Of a stretch of 64,000 bases of DNA, positions 49,745-58,179 are shown piece by piece. The notes beneath the pieces are model-generated. The model was given only the letters and a program-made list of their open reading frames with translations. It searched no databases and had not been told where the DNA came from. Both the position numbers and the translations under genes were made by a program. Each line of letters starts with the position of its first letter. The stretch's first letter is position 1. The DNA is from Sphingomonas koreensis (GTDB lineage Bacteria; Pseudomonadota; Alphaproteobacteria; Sphingomonadales; Sphingomonadaceae). The DNA lies in NCBI RefSeq assembly GCF_002797435.1, contig NZ_PGEN01000001.1, positions 1,982,501 through 2,046,500 of the forward strand. Direction: 5' to 3'.

Positions 49745-50977
49745 CTAATCGCGCGGCCCGGAATTGAGGAAGCGCGTGACGCGATAGTCGAGCACGCCGA
49801 CGACCAGATACACCGCCGCCTGCTTGATCCGCGTCCACAGGCCCGTGCGGGCGCGATGCAGCGCGGGCGTGATCTCCAGCGAGCGCGCCACTTCGGCGTC
49901 GACATAGGAGCGGACATGCGCGGCAAAGGCGCGGTCCTCGATCCGCAGCATCACCTCCAGATTCAGGAACAGGCTGCGCATGTCGAAATTGGCCGATCCG
50001 ATCTGCACCGCCTCGTCGATCACGAACAATTTTGTGTGCAGCTTGGCCGGCAGATATTCGAACACCCGCACGCCGCGCCGCAGCAGCCCGCGATAGGTGA
50101 AGCGCGCCGCGTAGAGCGTCAGATAATTGTCTGTGATCGACGGCACGATCACCCGCACCTGCCCGCCGCGCCGCGCCGCGCGGCCCAGGCGCAGCAGCAT
50201 CGCCGGGCTCGGGAAGAAATAGGCGGCAAGGATGTCGATCCGCCGCGCATGCTTGAGATCGCGGCGCACCGCGCGCGCCCAGGGTGAAAGCCTGCGCGTC
50301 GGCCCGCCGAGCAGCCAGCGCAATCTGCCCTCCGGCTCGCTCCATTCCGCAAGCGCCCGGCGCAGCACGCGCAGCGGCGCACGCGGCCGCCTTGCCCAGC
50401 GCCACAGCGCGTCGAAATAGCCCGACAGTCGCGCCGCCGCCGGCCCCTCGACCAGCAGCCCCAGGTCGCGCCAGCCGTCGCTGCCCGGTCCCTCGAAATA
50501 ATCGTCCTGGATGTTGAACCCGCCGATCACGATGCGCGCGTCCGCCGTCTCGGCGTCGGCCAGCGCGACCTTCTGGTGATTGCGCAGCAGATAGCGGCGC
50601 CCGAGGCGCGGCACGAAGAAGCAGACATTGCCGCCCGCCGCGCGCAACGGCGCGAAGAAGTCGTTGTCATAGGCGGGATCGCTGCCGAGACCGTCGACGA
50701 TCAGCTTCACCTCGACCCCGCGCGCCACTGCGGCGACCAGCGCATCGCGGACGCGCTCGCCCACGGCGTCGTCGGTGTAGATATAGTAGAGCAGCCGCAG
50801 CGACTTGCGCGCACCCTCGATCAGGCCGAGCAGCGTGTCGAGCCGGCGCGGGCCGGTGTCGAGCAGGGTCAGCCGGTTGCCGTCGATCGCGAAGACCGGC
50901 TGTGGCGGCGGTTCGGCAGGCAGACCGGCAGAAATTGCGGGTTGGATCGGTTCGGCCTGCTCCATCGCGCCAGGCAT
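49745..50977 (-). CDS. phospholipase D-like / cardiolipin synthase family protein
   Basis: A 410-residue protein with two PLD (HKD) motifs: RNHQKVALAD near residue 138 and KLHTKLFVID near residue 310, followed by GSANFDMRSLFLNLE. Both have the H-x-K-x4-D pattern. A hydrophobic C-terminus (IKQAAVYLVVGVLDYRVTRF) may anchor it in the membrane. ClsA-type cardiolipin synthases have N-terminal TM helices, which are absent here, so it is nearer ClsB/ClsC-like proteins. The start is uncertain: ATG at 50977 or 50965. The open frame reaches 51124 but would overlap the divergent rpoZ. Confidence 0.88.
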   Translation of the reverse strand: MPGAMEQAEPIQPAISAGLPAEPPPQPVFAIDGNRLTLLDTGPRRLDTLLGLIEGARKSLRLLYYIYTDDAVGERVRDALVAAVARGVEVKLIVDGLGSDPAYDNDFFAPLRAAGGNVCFFVPRLGRRYLLRNHQKVALADAETADARIVIGGFNIQDDYFEGPGSDGWRDLGLLVEGPAAARLSGYFDALWRWARRPRAPLRVLRRALAEWSEPEGRLRWLLGGPTRRLSPWARAVRRDLKHARRIDILAAYFFPSPAMLLRLGRAARRGGQVRVIVPSITDNYLTLYAARFTYRGLLRRGVRVFEYLPAKLHTKLFVIDEAVQIGSANFDMRSLFLNLEVMLRIEDRAFAAHVRSYVDAEVARSLEITPALHRARTGLWTRIKQAAVYLVVGVLDYRVTRFLNSGPRD

Positions 50978-51089
50978 TGCACCAAGCGCGCCGGCATCGC
51001 CAGCCCCGCGCTCCCGATTTTCTTGACTCTGGCGGGGCGTATCCCTAATTGGCCCCCTTTCCTGTATCTCTGCCCGAAGGAAGCGTTTC

Positions 51090-51434
51090 ATGGCGCGCGT
51101 CACAGTCGAGGATTGCGTCGACAAGGTCTCGAACCGGTTCGATCTGGTGTTGCTTGCCGCACAGCGTGCGCGTCAGATCTCGGGCGGCGCCGAACTGACG
51201 CTCGAGCGCGATCGCGACAAGAACCCGGTCGTCGCGCTGCGCGAGATCGCCGAAGAGACCGTCCGTCCCGATAATCTCGAAGAGTCGCTGGTCGGCAGCC
51301 TGCAGCGCGTGCAGATCGACGACGAGGAAGCACCCGATGAGGTCGGCTCGCTCGCGGCTTCGGCTGAGGCGCTGCGCCTCACCGCCGCCGCGCCGCCGCG
51401 CAACCAGAACCTGGGTGCCGACTACGACGGCTGA
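51090..51434 (+). CDS. rpoZ: DNA-directed RNA polymerase omega subunit
   Basis: A 114-residue omega subunit. It begins [30 protein letters not shown] and continues with [15 protein letters not shown], both family signatures. The C-terminal acidic and Ala-rich tail is typical of alphaproteobacteria. AAGGA precedes the ATG. It is followed by an intrinsic terminator at 51464-51496. The gene is divergent from the phospholipase D-like gene. Confidence 0.95.
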   Translation: MARVTVEDCVDKVSNRFDLVLLAAQRARQISGGAELTLERDRDKNPVVALREIAEETVRPDNLEESLVGSLQRVQIDDEEAPDEVGSLAASAEALRLTAAAPPRNQNLGADYDG

Positions 51435-51463
51435 TCCGCTTCGGATCAATCTCGCGAATTCAG

Positions 51464-51496
51464 ACGCCGGTATCCCTCGGGGATGCCGGCGTTTTT
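51464..51496 (+). terminator. intrinsic terminator after rpoZ
   Basis: ACGCCGG (51464-51470) pairs with CCGGCGT (51486-51492), with the inner stem ATCCC/GGGAT and loop TCG, followed by TTTT. This is a strong Rho-independent signal 30 bases after the rpoZ stop. Confidence 0.92.
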
Positions 51497-51578
51497 CGTA
51501 TTTTCCGAGGTCGTAGCAACCACTTGATCCTTTCCGCTCCGAATCGGACAATGAACCATCCGACTCGGGGGGAAGCCG

Positions 51579-52952
51579 TTGCCGGCAATCGATGCGATCA
51601 TTCCGGCGATCGGCGCCGTCGCGCACGAGGCTGTGCTGTTCGCCGCGATCGGATTCCTGATCGGCGGGATCGACGATCTTGCGGTCGACTGGGTCTATTT
51701 CAGCACGCGCCTGCGTGCCTGGCGGCGGCCCGATCCGCAGCGCGCACCGCTGCGCGACGGCGGCCGCATGGCAGTGTTCGTTCCGGCCTGGGACGAAGCT
51801 GCGGTGATCGGCGCGATGCTGCGGACCGCGCTCGGCCGGTACGACTATGCCGACTATCGCATCTATGTCGGCGTCTATCCCAACGATCCCGCGACCATCG
51901 CTGCCGTCGGCGCAGTCGCCGTCACGGACGATCGCATTCGCATGGTGGTCAATCCCCGGCCGGGCGGGACGACCAAGGCCGATTGCCTCAACGCCCTGTG
52001 GCGCGCGCTGCTGCGCGACGAAGCCGTGGAAGGGGCCGCTCGCGCGATCGTCCTCCACGATGCCGAAGACGTAGTTCATCCCGATGAACTCGGGCTGATG
52101 GCCGCCTGGCTGAGCGACCATCAGGCGGTTCAGATTCCGGTGCTGCCGCTCCCCGATCGACGCTCGCCGCTGATCGCAGGCCATTATCTCGACGAGTTCG
52201 CCGAAGCGCATGGCAAGGTGCTTCCGGTACGCGAGGCGCTGGGCGCGGCCTTGCCCTTCGCCGGAGTCGGCTGTGCGATCGATCGCGTCCTGCTGGGGCA
52301 GATCGCTGCGACGCGCGGCGGCGTGCCCTTCGACGAATCGAGCCTGACCGAGGACTATGAGCTGGGCCTCACCGTCGCGGCGATGGGCGGGCGGACCAAG
52401 CTCGTGCGCACCCGCGATTCCCGCGGCGCGCTGGTCGCGGTGCGCGCCTATTTCCCCGCCTCGCTCGGCGCCGCGGTGCGCCAGAAGGCGCGGTGGATGA
52501 CCGGGATCGCGCTTGCCGGATGGGACCGGACCGGCTGGGCGGCGGGCGGCTCGATCGGCGAACACTGGATGCGGATGCGCGATCGCCGCGCGACGCTCGC
52601 GATCCCGATTCTCGCCATCGCCTATCTCGCACTCGTCGCCTGGGGGATCTCGCTCGGCATCTACCTTGCCGCCGGCACCGTGCCGCCAGCGCCCGAAGGC
52701 GCATTGCGGCCCCTGCTTGCCGCGAATTTCGCGTTGCTCGGCTGGCGTATTGCGATGCGAATGCTCTTCACTGCACGCGCCTTCGGGCCGGTCGAAGCGC
52801 TGCTATCGATCCCGCGGCTGTTCGTCGCGAACCTCGTCGCGCTGCTGGCGGCGCGCCGGGCCATGGCGATCTATCTGCCTACGCTGCGCGGCAAGCCCGC
52901 GGTATGGGACAAGACCCCCCATCATTTCCCCGGCGAAAGCGGTGTCGCGTGA
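51579..52952 (+). CDS. processive family 2 glycosyltransferase (NfrB-like)
   Basis: A 457-residue membrane glycosyltransferase starting at a TTG after GGGGGGA. A membrane helix (residues ~15-32) precedes the GT2 domain: MAVFVPAWDEAAVIGAML, the DxD-like HDAEDVVHPDEL, the catalytic TEDYELGLTVAAMGG, and the processivity motif QKARWMTG (QxxRW). The C-terminus has three membrane segments (AIPILAIAYLALVAWGISLG, ANFALLGWRIAMRML, LFVANLVALLAARRA). The arrangement resembles NfrB of enterobacteria, but that protein is ~745 residues and has a C-terminal MshEN domain that is missing here. It probably makes a secreted polysaccharide. Confidence 0.85.
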   Translation: MPAIDAIIPAIGAVAHEAVLFAAIGFLIGGIDDLAVDWVYFSTRLRAWRRPDPQRAPLRDGGRMAVFVPAWDEAAVIGAMLRTALGRYDYADYRIYVGVYPNDPATIAAVGAVAVTDDRIRMVVNPRPGGTTKADCLNALWRALLRDEAVEGAARAIVLHDAEDVVHPDELGLMAAWLSDHQAVQIPVLPLPDRRSPLIAGHYLDEFAEAHGKVLPVREALGAALPFAGVGCAIDRVLLGQIAATRGGVPFDESSLTEDYELGLTVAAMGGRTKLVRTRDSRGALVAVRAYFPASLGAAVRQKARWMTGIALAGWDRTGWAAGGSIGEHWMRMRDRRATLAIPILAIAYLALVAWGISLGIYLAAGTVPPAPEGALRPLLAANFALLGWRIAMRMLFTARAFGPVEALLSIPRLFVANLVALLAARRAMAIYLPTLRGKPAVWDKTPHHFPGESGVA

Positions 52953-53953
52953 CCGGACGGGGGCGGCCGCTGCGCTTCGTCGCGCTGGTCGCCTTTGGCT
53001 GGGCGAGCGCGCGCACGATCATGCTCTGGCCCGAAGGCGCGACGCTCCCGCAAGCGATCGAAGCGGCATTCCCGCTCCGCCCGGCGCAGGCCGCCACCCA
53101 ACCCGTGCTGCGGACGGGCGCCGCGGCATCCCCCGCCCCGGCCAGGCGAACGACCTCGCCATTGACCGCCATTCCACCCCTGCTGCCCGGCCCGATGGCC
53201 GAACGCGGCGACCCGGCGCGCGTGAACCTGGCCATGCTCGGCCTCGTCGCCTTCGGGCGTGAGGAAGTGCTGGGGGTCCCCCCCGGCGTCTTGCCGCCGC
53301 GCGCGCCGGCGGCCGCACTCCCCCAAGCCGCCCAGCCTTCGCGATGGTCGGCAAGCGCATGGCTCGTCACCCGCCGCGGCGCCGCGGCGGACGGGCCGCT
53401 GCTGGGCGGGGACCAGGCGGGGCTGCGTGTTGCCTATCATCCCGGCAGCGGCAGGATCGCGCTGTTTGCGCGGGTGACCGCACCGCTCGCTGGCCGGGGC
53501 AGCGAAGCCACGGCCGGAATCGAATGGCAGCCCACCGCCGCACCGGTCCGCGTGATTGCCGAGTATCGCGCGGGCCTGGACGGCGCGCCGGGCGGGCCGG
53601 CGCTGGGCGTCGTCGCAGGGGTCTACGCCGTCCCGCTGCCGCTCGACTTCAGCCTCGAAGCCTATGGCCAGGCGGGTGCCGTGGTGCGCAACCGCGTCGA
53701 TCCCTTTGCCGACGGCGCGCTGCGCGTCACGCGCCAGATCGCCGCCGCCGGCCGAGCCCGGCTTGATGTCGGCGCGGGGGCCTGGGGAGCGGCGCAACGC
53801 GGCGCGACGCGGCTCGATATCGGCCCGACCGCGGTCGCCAGCCTGCCGGTCGGGGAGAGCGCGGTGCGCGTCGCGATCGACTGGCGCGAGCGGGTTGCCG
53901 GGGATGCGCGCCCCGGCTCCGGCCCCGCGCTCAGCCTCGGCGCCGATTTCTAG
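52949..53953 (+). CDS. putative exported/outer-membrane protein paired with the glycosyltransferase
   Basis: A 334-residue protein starting with GTG that overlaps the glycosyltransferase stop (GTGA). The N-terminus (LRFVALVAFGWASARTIML) is a signal- or anchor-like segment, followed by a ~100-residue Pro/Ala-rich, poorly ordered region. The C-terminal ~200 residues are rich in alternating hydrophobic/polar beta strands (RIALFARVTAPLAG, FSLEAYGQAGAVVRNR, VRVAIDWRERVAG) and end in SLGADF, a terminal Phe typical of outer-membrane barrels. No known family is recognised. By position it may be a reduced NfrA-like exporter. Confidence 0.65.
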   Translation: MTGRGRPLRFVALVAFGWASARTIMLWPEGATLPQAIEAAFPLRPAQAATQPVLRTGAAASPAPARRTTSPLTAIPPLLPGPMAERGDPARVNLAMLGLVAFGREEVLGVPPGVLPPRAPAAALPQAAQPSRWSASAWLVTRRGAAADGPLLGGDQAGLRVAYHPGSGRIALFARVTAPLAGRGSEATAGIEWQPTAAPVRVIAEYRAGLDGAPGGPALGVVAGVYAVPLPLDFSLEAYGQAGAVVRNRVDPFADGALRVTRQIAAAGRARLDVGAGAWGAAQRGATRLDIGPTAVASLPVGESAVRVAIDWRERVAGDARPGSGPALSLGADF

Positions 53954-54013
53954 GCGATTCAGGCCGCTCACGCCTTCCGCATGCCGCGTTCAGGGGTTAG
54001 GCATGGCCTGCCC

Positions 54014-54928
54014 ATGGACCTCTACCTCCCCATCGCCAATCTTTCGGTCAACGCGGTCGTGATCGTGATGCTGGGGCTGGGCGTCGGGCTGCTGTCGGGG
54101 ATGTTCGGCGTGGGCGGGGGGTTTCTCACCACGCCGTTGCTGATCGTCTACGGCATCCCCCCTACCGTCGCCGCCGCCTCTTCGGCCAGTCAGGTGACGG
54201 GCGCGAGCGTTTCGGGCGTGTTCGCCCATCTGCGCCGTCAGGGGGTGGACCTCCATATGGGCGCGGTGCTGATCGCCGGCGGCGTGCTGGGTTCGGGCGC
54301 GGGGGCGCTGCTCTTCCGCCTGCTTCAGGCGAGCGGGCAGATCGATACCGTCATCGCGATCCTCTACGTCCTGATGCTCGGTTCGATCGGCTGGCTGATG
54401 CTGTCGGAGTCGCTCGGCGCGATCAGCGCCCGGCGCACCGGGGTGGCGCCCAAGGCCAAGCGGCGGCGGCATCATCCGATGGTCGCGGCGCTGCCGCTGC
54501 GCTGGCGCTTCTACCGCTCGGGCCTCTACATCTCGCCGCTCGCCCCGCTGCTGCTCGGCTTCGCGACCGGCATCCTGACGATGCTGCTCGGTGTCGGCGG
54601 CGGGTTCATCCTGATTCCGGCGATGCTCTATCTGCTCGGCATGCCGGCACAGGTCGTGGTCGGCACCTCGCTGTTCCAGATCCTCTTCGTCAGCGCCGCC
54701 GCGACGATGGTCCATTCGGTGACGACCAAGGCGGTGGACATTGTCCTCGCCGTGCTGCTGCTGCTCGGCTCGGTGGTCGGCGCACAGCTCGGCGCCCGCT
54801 TCGCCGCCAGGGCCAGGCCCGAATATCTCCGCCTCGTCCTCGCCGTGATGGTGCTGCTGGTCGCGCTGCGCATGGTGCTTGGCCTCGCCTGGCGTCCCGA
54901 CGAGATCTTCACGGTGACGCCGGGATGA
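54014..54928 (+). CDS. sulfite exporter TauE/SafE family protein
   Basis: A 304-residue membrane protein with about 8 hydrophobic segments in two homologous halves. The family signatures are visible: GLGVGLLSGMFGVGGGFLTTPLLIVYGIPP near the N-terminus and its repeat GFATGILTMLLGVGGGFILIPAMLYLLGMPA. These Gly-rich turn motifs define TauE/SafE sulfite/sulfonate exporters. A longer form starting at 53981 is possible, but the ATG at 54014 fits the family. The downstream TIGR02186 gene overlaps by 4 bases (ATGA). Confidence 0.9.
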   Translation: MDLYLPIANLSVNAVVIVMLGLGVGLLSGMFGVGGGFLTTPLLIVYGIPPTVAAASSASQVTGASVSGVFAHLRRQGVDLHMGAVLIAGGVLGSGAGALLFRLLQASGQIDTVIAILYVLMLGSIGWLMLSESLGAISARRTGVAPKAKRRRHHPMVAALPLRWRFYRSGLYISPLAPLLLGFATGILTMLLGVGGGFILIPAMLYLLGMPAQVVVGTSLFQILFVSAAATMVHSVTTKAVDIVLAVLLLLGSVVGAQLGARFAARARPEYLRLVLAVMVLLVALRMVLGLAWRPDEIFTVTPG

Positions 54929-55737
54929 GGAAGCTGTTCGCATTGGTTTCAGCTTCGCTGAAACGCCCTTCACACAAAACCTCCCTCCTTCTGGCTCTCG
55001 CCGCGCCGCTGCTGATGGGTCAGGCCAAGCCCGTCCTCGTTCCCGACGTCTCCCAGCGCGAGATCGAGATCGCCTATTCCTTCACCGGCGCCGACCTGCT
55101 GCTGTTCGGCGCGATCATCCATGCCGGAGGCAGCGCCGCCCAGCCAGGCGAACCGCCCGCCGACATCGTCGTGGTGGTGAAGGGGCCGACCGAGTCGGTG
55201 CTGGTGCGCGAAAAGCAGAAGATCGCGGGCATCTGGGTCAATGCCGACCGCACTCGCTACCGCTCGGCCCCGTCCTTCTATGCGGTCGCCTCCTCACGCC
55301 CCATCCGCGACATCGTCGATGCCCGGACTCGCGCCATCTACGAGCTCGGGCTGGACAGCCTTCAGCTCTCGCCGGCCTCCGGCGCGGTACCGGCGGTGCA
55401 GGCACGGTTCGACGCCGGGCTGGTCGATCTCAAGAAGCGTACCGGCCTCTATTACGAGGCGCCGGGCTCGGTCGAGATTTCGGACGGAGTCCTCTATCGC
55501 GGCCGCATCAACATCCCCGCGCGCGTCCCCGTCGGGCGGTTCACCGCAGAAACCTTCCTGATCCGCGACGGCCGCGTGCTCGCCGCTGCGGTACGCGACA
55601 TCGACATCCGCAAGTCGGGGTTCGAGCGCTGGATCGCCGATGCCGCGGAGCGCTCCTCGGTCCTCTACGGGATCGCCGCGGTGCTGCTCTCGGTGTTTTT
55701 CGGCTGGGCGGCAGGTGCGATCTGGCGCCGTTTCTAG
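54925..55737 (+). CDS. TIGR02186 family protein
   Basis: A 270-residue membrane-anchored protein. A signal/anchor segment is followed by an exported domain with PDVSQREIEIAYSFTGADLLLFGAI and PADIVVVVKGPTESVLVREK, which define the TIGR02186 family. One C-terminal membrane helix (VLYGIAAVLLSVFFGWAAGAIW) ends the protein. The family regularly follows TauE/SafE genes, probably helping sulfite transport or detoxification, but no mechanism is known. ATGA overlap with tauE indicates translational coupling. Confidence 0.87.
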   Translation: MRKLFALVSASLKRPSHKTSLLLALAAPLLMGQAKPVLVPDVSQREIEIAYSFTGADLLLFGAIIHAGGSAAQPGEPPADIVVVVKGPTESVLVREKQKIAGIWVNADRTRYRSAPSFYAVASSRPIRDIVDARTRAIYELGLDSLQLSPASGAVPAVQARFDAGLVDLKKRTGLYYEAPGSVEISDGVLYRGRINIPARVPVGRFTAETFLIRDGRVLAAAVRDIDIRKSGFERWIADAAERSSVLYGIAAVLLSVFFGWAAGAIWRRF

Positions 55738-55803
55738 GCACTGCGAACCGATTCTTTACTTTGAATGCGCCATACTGGTTCGGTTGAACCGGGGGAGCTT
55801 GCC

Positions 55804-57477
55804 TTGACGACCGAAGATCTGGGCGGACAGCGTTTCGAGACCATCCGTCCGGCATCCGATATCGCGGAGCCTGCCGGCGTGCCGCTTACCGGCATCGGCG
55901 CGGTGTTCGCGATCGGTGGCGCATCGAGCGAAATCGTATTCGATCCCGCGGCGCTCGACTCGCTTTCGGGCAGCGCCGATCCGGCGATCGCCAATGCCGG
56001 CACCGTCGGCAGCCAGGTGAAGATGCGCTCAGGCCCGAGCTGGCTCGTGGCCAATGTCCGCGCACTTCGCTTCGACGATGCCAGCGGCCGGATCGTCGCC
56101 CAGGTCGACTTTCTCGGCGAGGGCGTCGAGGAGAAGCTGACCGGCAAGCTCTATGGCTTCCGCCGTGGCGTCACCCGCTACCCCCCACCCGGCACCGGGG
56201 TCTTTCCCGTATCGACCGCGGACTTGCGCCAGATCTACGCCGCCGACGATCGCCCGCACATTGAAGTCGGCAATGTCTATCCGACCCGGGACATCCGCGC
56301 CGCGCTTTATATCGATGCGATGCTGGGCAAGCATTTCGCGCTGCTCGGATCGACCGGCACCGGCAAGTCGACCAGCACGGCCCTGATCCTTCATCGCATC
56401 TGCGAGCTCGCACCGCAGGGCCATATCGTGATGATCGATCCGCACGGCGAATATTCCGCCGCGTTCAAGACCAATGGCGCGCTGTTCGACGTCAGCAATC
56501 TGGCCATGCCCTATTGGCTGATGAACTTCGAGGAGCATTGCGAGGTCTTCCTGACCACCGCGGGATCGGACCGTCAGGTCGATGGCGACATCCTCGCCAA
56601 ATGCATCCTGATGGCCAAGCAGAAGAACCGGCTCGCCGCCGAGTTCGGCAAGCTCACCGTCGATGCGCCGATCCCCTATCTCCTGTCCGACCTGACCCAG
56701 ATTATCCAGAACGAGATGGGCAAGATGGACAAGGCGACCGATACCGCTCCCTATCTGCGCCTCAAGGGCAAGATCGACGAGATCAAGGCCGATCCGCGCT
56801 ACGCCTTCATGTTCTCGGGCATGCTGGTCGCCGACACGATGGCGAGCTTCATCAGCCGCATCTTCCGCCTGCCCGGCGACGGCAAGCCGATCTCGATCAT
56901 CGACGTGTCGGGCGTGCCGAGCGAGATCACGTCCGTGGTCGTCGCCGTGCTCAGCCGGATGGTGTTCGACTATGCGATCTGGTCGCGCGGCGAAGCGCAG
57001 CGCCCGATCCTGCTCGTCTGCGAGGAAGCGCATCGCTACGTGCCGAACGAGCGCAACGCCGACGGGTCATCGGTCGGCCGGATCCTCAGCCGCATCGCCA
57101 AGGAGGGCCGCAAATATGGCGTGTCGCTGGGGCTGATCACCCAGCGCCCGTCGGACCTCGCCGAAGGCGTGCTGTCGCAGTGCGGCACGATCATCGCGAT
57201 GCGCCTCAACAACGATCGCGATCAGGCCTTCGTCCGCGCGGCGATGCCCGAAGGCGCGCGCGGCTTCCTCGATTCGATCCCGGCGCTGCGCAACCGCGAA
57301 GCGATCATGGTCGGCGAAGGCGTCGCGACCCCGGTGCGTGTCGCGTTCGATGCGCTCGACGAAGCCAAGCGCCCCGCCTCCAACGATCCGCTCTTCTCCG
57401 AGCTGTGGCGTCATTCCGGCGGCGAGGAAGCGAGCCTGGAGCGGACGATCAAGCGCTGGCGCGCCCAGGGCCGCTGA
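55804..57477 (+). CDS. HerA-like ATPase (DUF87/VirB4-type P-loop)
   Basis: A 557-residue hexameric-type DNA translocase. The N-terminal ~120 residues form a HAS-barrel-like domain (IGAVFAIGGASSEIVFD). The ATPase has Walker A GSTGTGKSTSTALIL, MIDPHGEY, Walker B ILLVCEEAHRYVP, a sensor-like LGLITQRPSDLAEGVLSQC and ARG-finger-like block RLNNDRDQAFVRAAMP. In archaea HerA partners with NurA, which is absent here. A TTG at 55804 with GGGGGAG just upstream is the likely start; the ATG at 55765 is an alternative. Function as a DNA-pumping ATPase is inferred. Confidence 0.88.
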   Translation: MTTEDLGGQRFETIRPASDIAEPAGVPLTGIGAVFAIGGASSEIVFDPAALDSLSGSADPAIANAGTVGSQVKMRSGPSWLVANVRALRFDDASGRIVAQVDFLGEGVEEKLTGKLYGFRRGVTRYPPPGTGVFPVSTADLRQIYAADDRPHIEVGNVYPTRDIRAALYIDAMLGKHFALLGSTGTGKSTSTALILHRICELAPQGHIVMIDPHGEYSAAFKTNGALFDVSNLAMPYWLMNFEEHCEVFLTTAGSDRQVDGDILAKCILMAKQKNRLAAEFGKLTVDAPIPYLLSDLTQIIQNEMGKMDKATDTAPYLRLKGKIDEIKADPRYAFMFSGMLVADTMASFISRIFRLPGDGKPISIIDVSGVPSEITSVVVAVLSRMVFDYAIWSRGEAQRPILLVCEEAHRYVPNERNADGSSVGRILSRIAKEGRKYGVSLGLITQRPSDLAEGVLSQCGTIIAMRLNNDRDQAFVRAAMPEGARGFLDSIPALRNREAIMVGEGVATPVRVAFDALDEAKRPASNDPLFSELWRHSGGEEASLERTIKRWRAQGR

Positions 57478-58179
57478 TCACCTCTTCGGAACAGCGAGCG
57501 CGAACCGGTCCGGCGCCAGCGCCTCGCCACGCGTGAACGCCGCCTGGCGCACGGCACCGCGAAACGGACTGACCTTGTTCATCCGCATGCCGACCGAAGC
57601 ACGGCCCGGCCCCTGCGGGGTGAAGGCCAGCGCGGCTTCGGCCTGCAGCATGCCGTTCACGAAGGCACGATAGGTCGTCCCGTCATAGCTTTGCGCGACA
57701 TGGTGCCAGCGGCCGACGGGAAAGCGCTTCTCGGGCACGATCAGCGGCTGGCGATAGCCGGGCCCGAGGATGAAGGTGTCGAGATACCATTCGCTCCCCT
57801 CGACCCGGATCTCGAACAACATCCGCGTGCCGGTCTTCGCGGTCGGATCGGTGTCCGCGCCGCTCTCGAGGTGGAACCAGCGCTGTTCGAACGCCCCGCC
57901 ATCGGGACGGAACAGCGCTTCGAAGGTGAAGCGCGCCGCGCCGGCCAGCGGATGCCGGTCGAGGAAGATCACGTCGTTCGTGCCGTCGAACGCCACCGCC
58001 TTGCCCCAGGGGCTATCGATCAGCTTCGGCTCGCCCTCGATCCGTGGCTTGAGTCCACCGATCCGCCTCAGCGAATCGAAGGTCCAGAGTTCGGTATCGC
58101 GCTTCTTCGCCACAGCGGGTGAAAGGCCCGCCAGCAGTGCGCCGCCGCCGACCAGTATTATCCGGCGGTCAGCGCGCAC
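57478..58179 (-). CDS. LamG / concanavalin A-like lectin domain protein
   Basis: A 233-residue protein with a twin-basic signal-like N-terminus (MRADRRIILVGGGALLAGLSPAVA). It is followed by a jelly-roll LamG domain (AVAFDGTNDVIFLDRHPLAG, FTFEALFRPDGG, GRWHHVAQSYDGTTYRAFVNGML), the hallmark strands of the Laminin_G_3 family. Such domains bind carbohydrate or protein at the cell surface. No catalytic domain is attached. The stop abuts the stop of the convergent HerA gene. It starts with GTG and overlaps the M23 gene by 11 bases. Confidence 0.82.
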   Translation of the reverse strand: MRADRRIILVGGGALLAGLSPAVAKKRDTELWTFDSLRRIGGLKPRIEGEPKLIDSPWGKAVAFDGTNDVIFLDRHPLAGAARFTFEALFRPDGGAFEQRWFHLESGADTDPTAKTGTRMLFEIRVEGSEWYLDTFILGPGYRQPLIVPEKRFPVGRWHHVAQSYDGTTYRAFVNGMLQAEAALAFTPQGPGRASVGMRMNKVSPFRGAVRQAAFTRGEALAPDRFALAVPKR

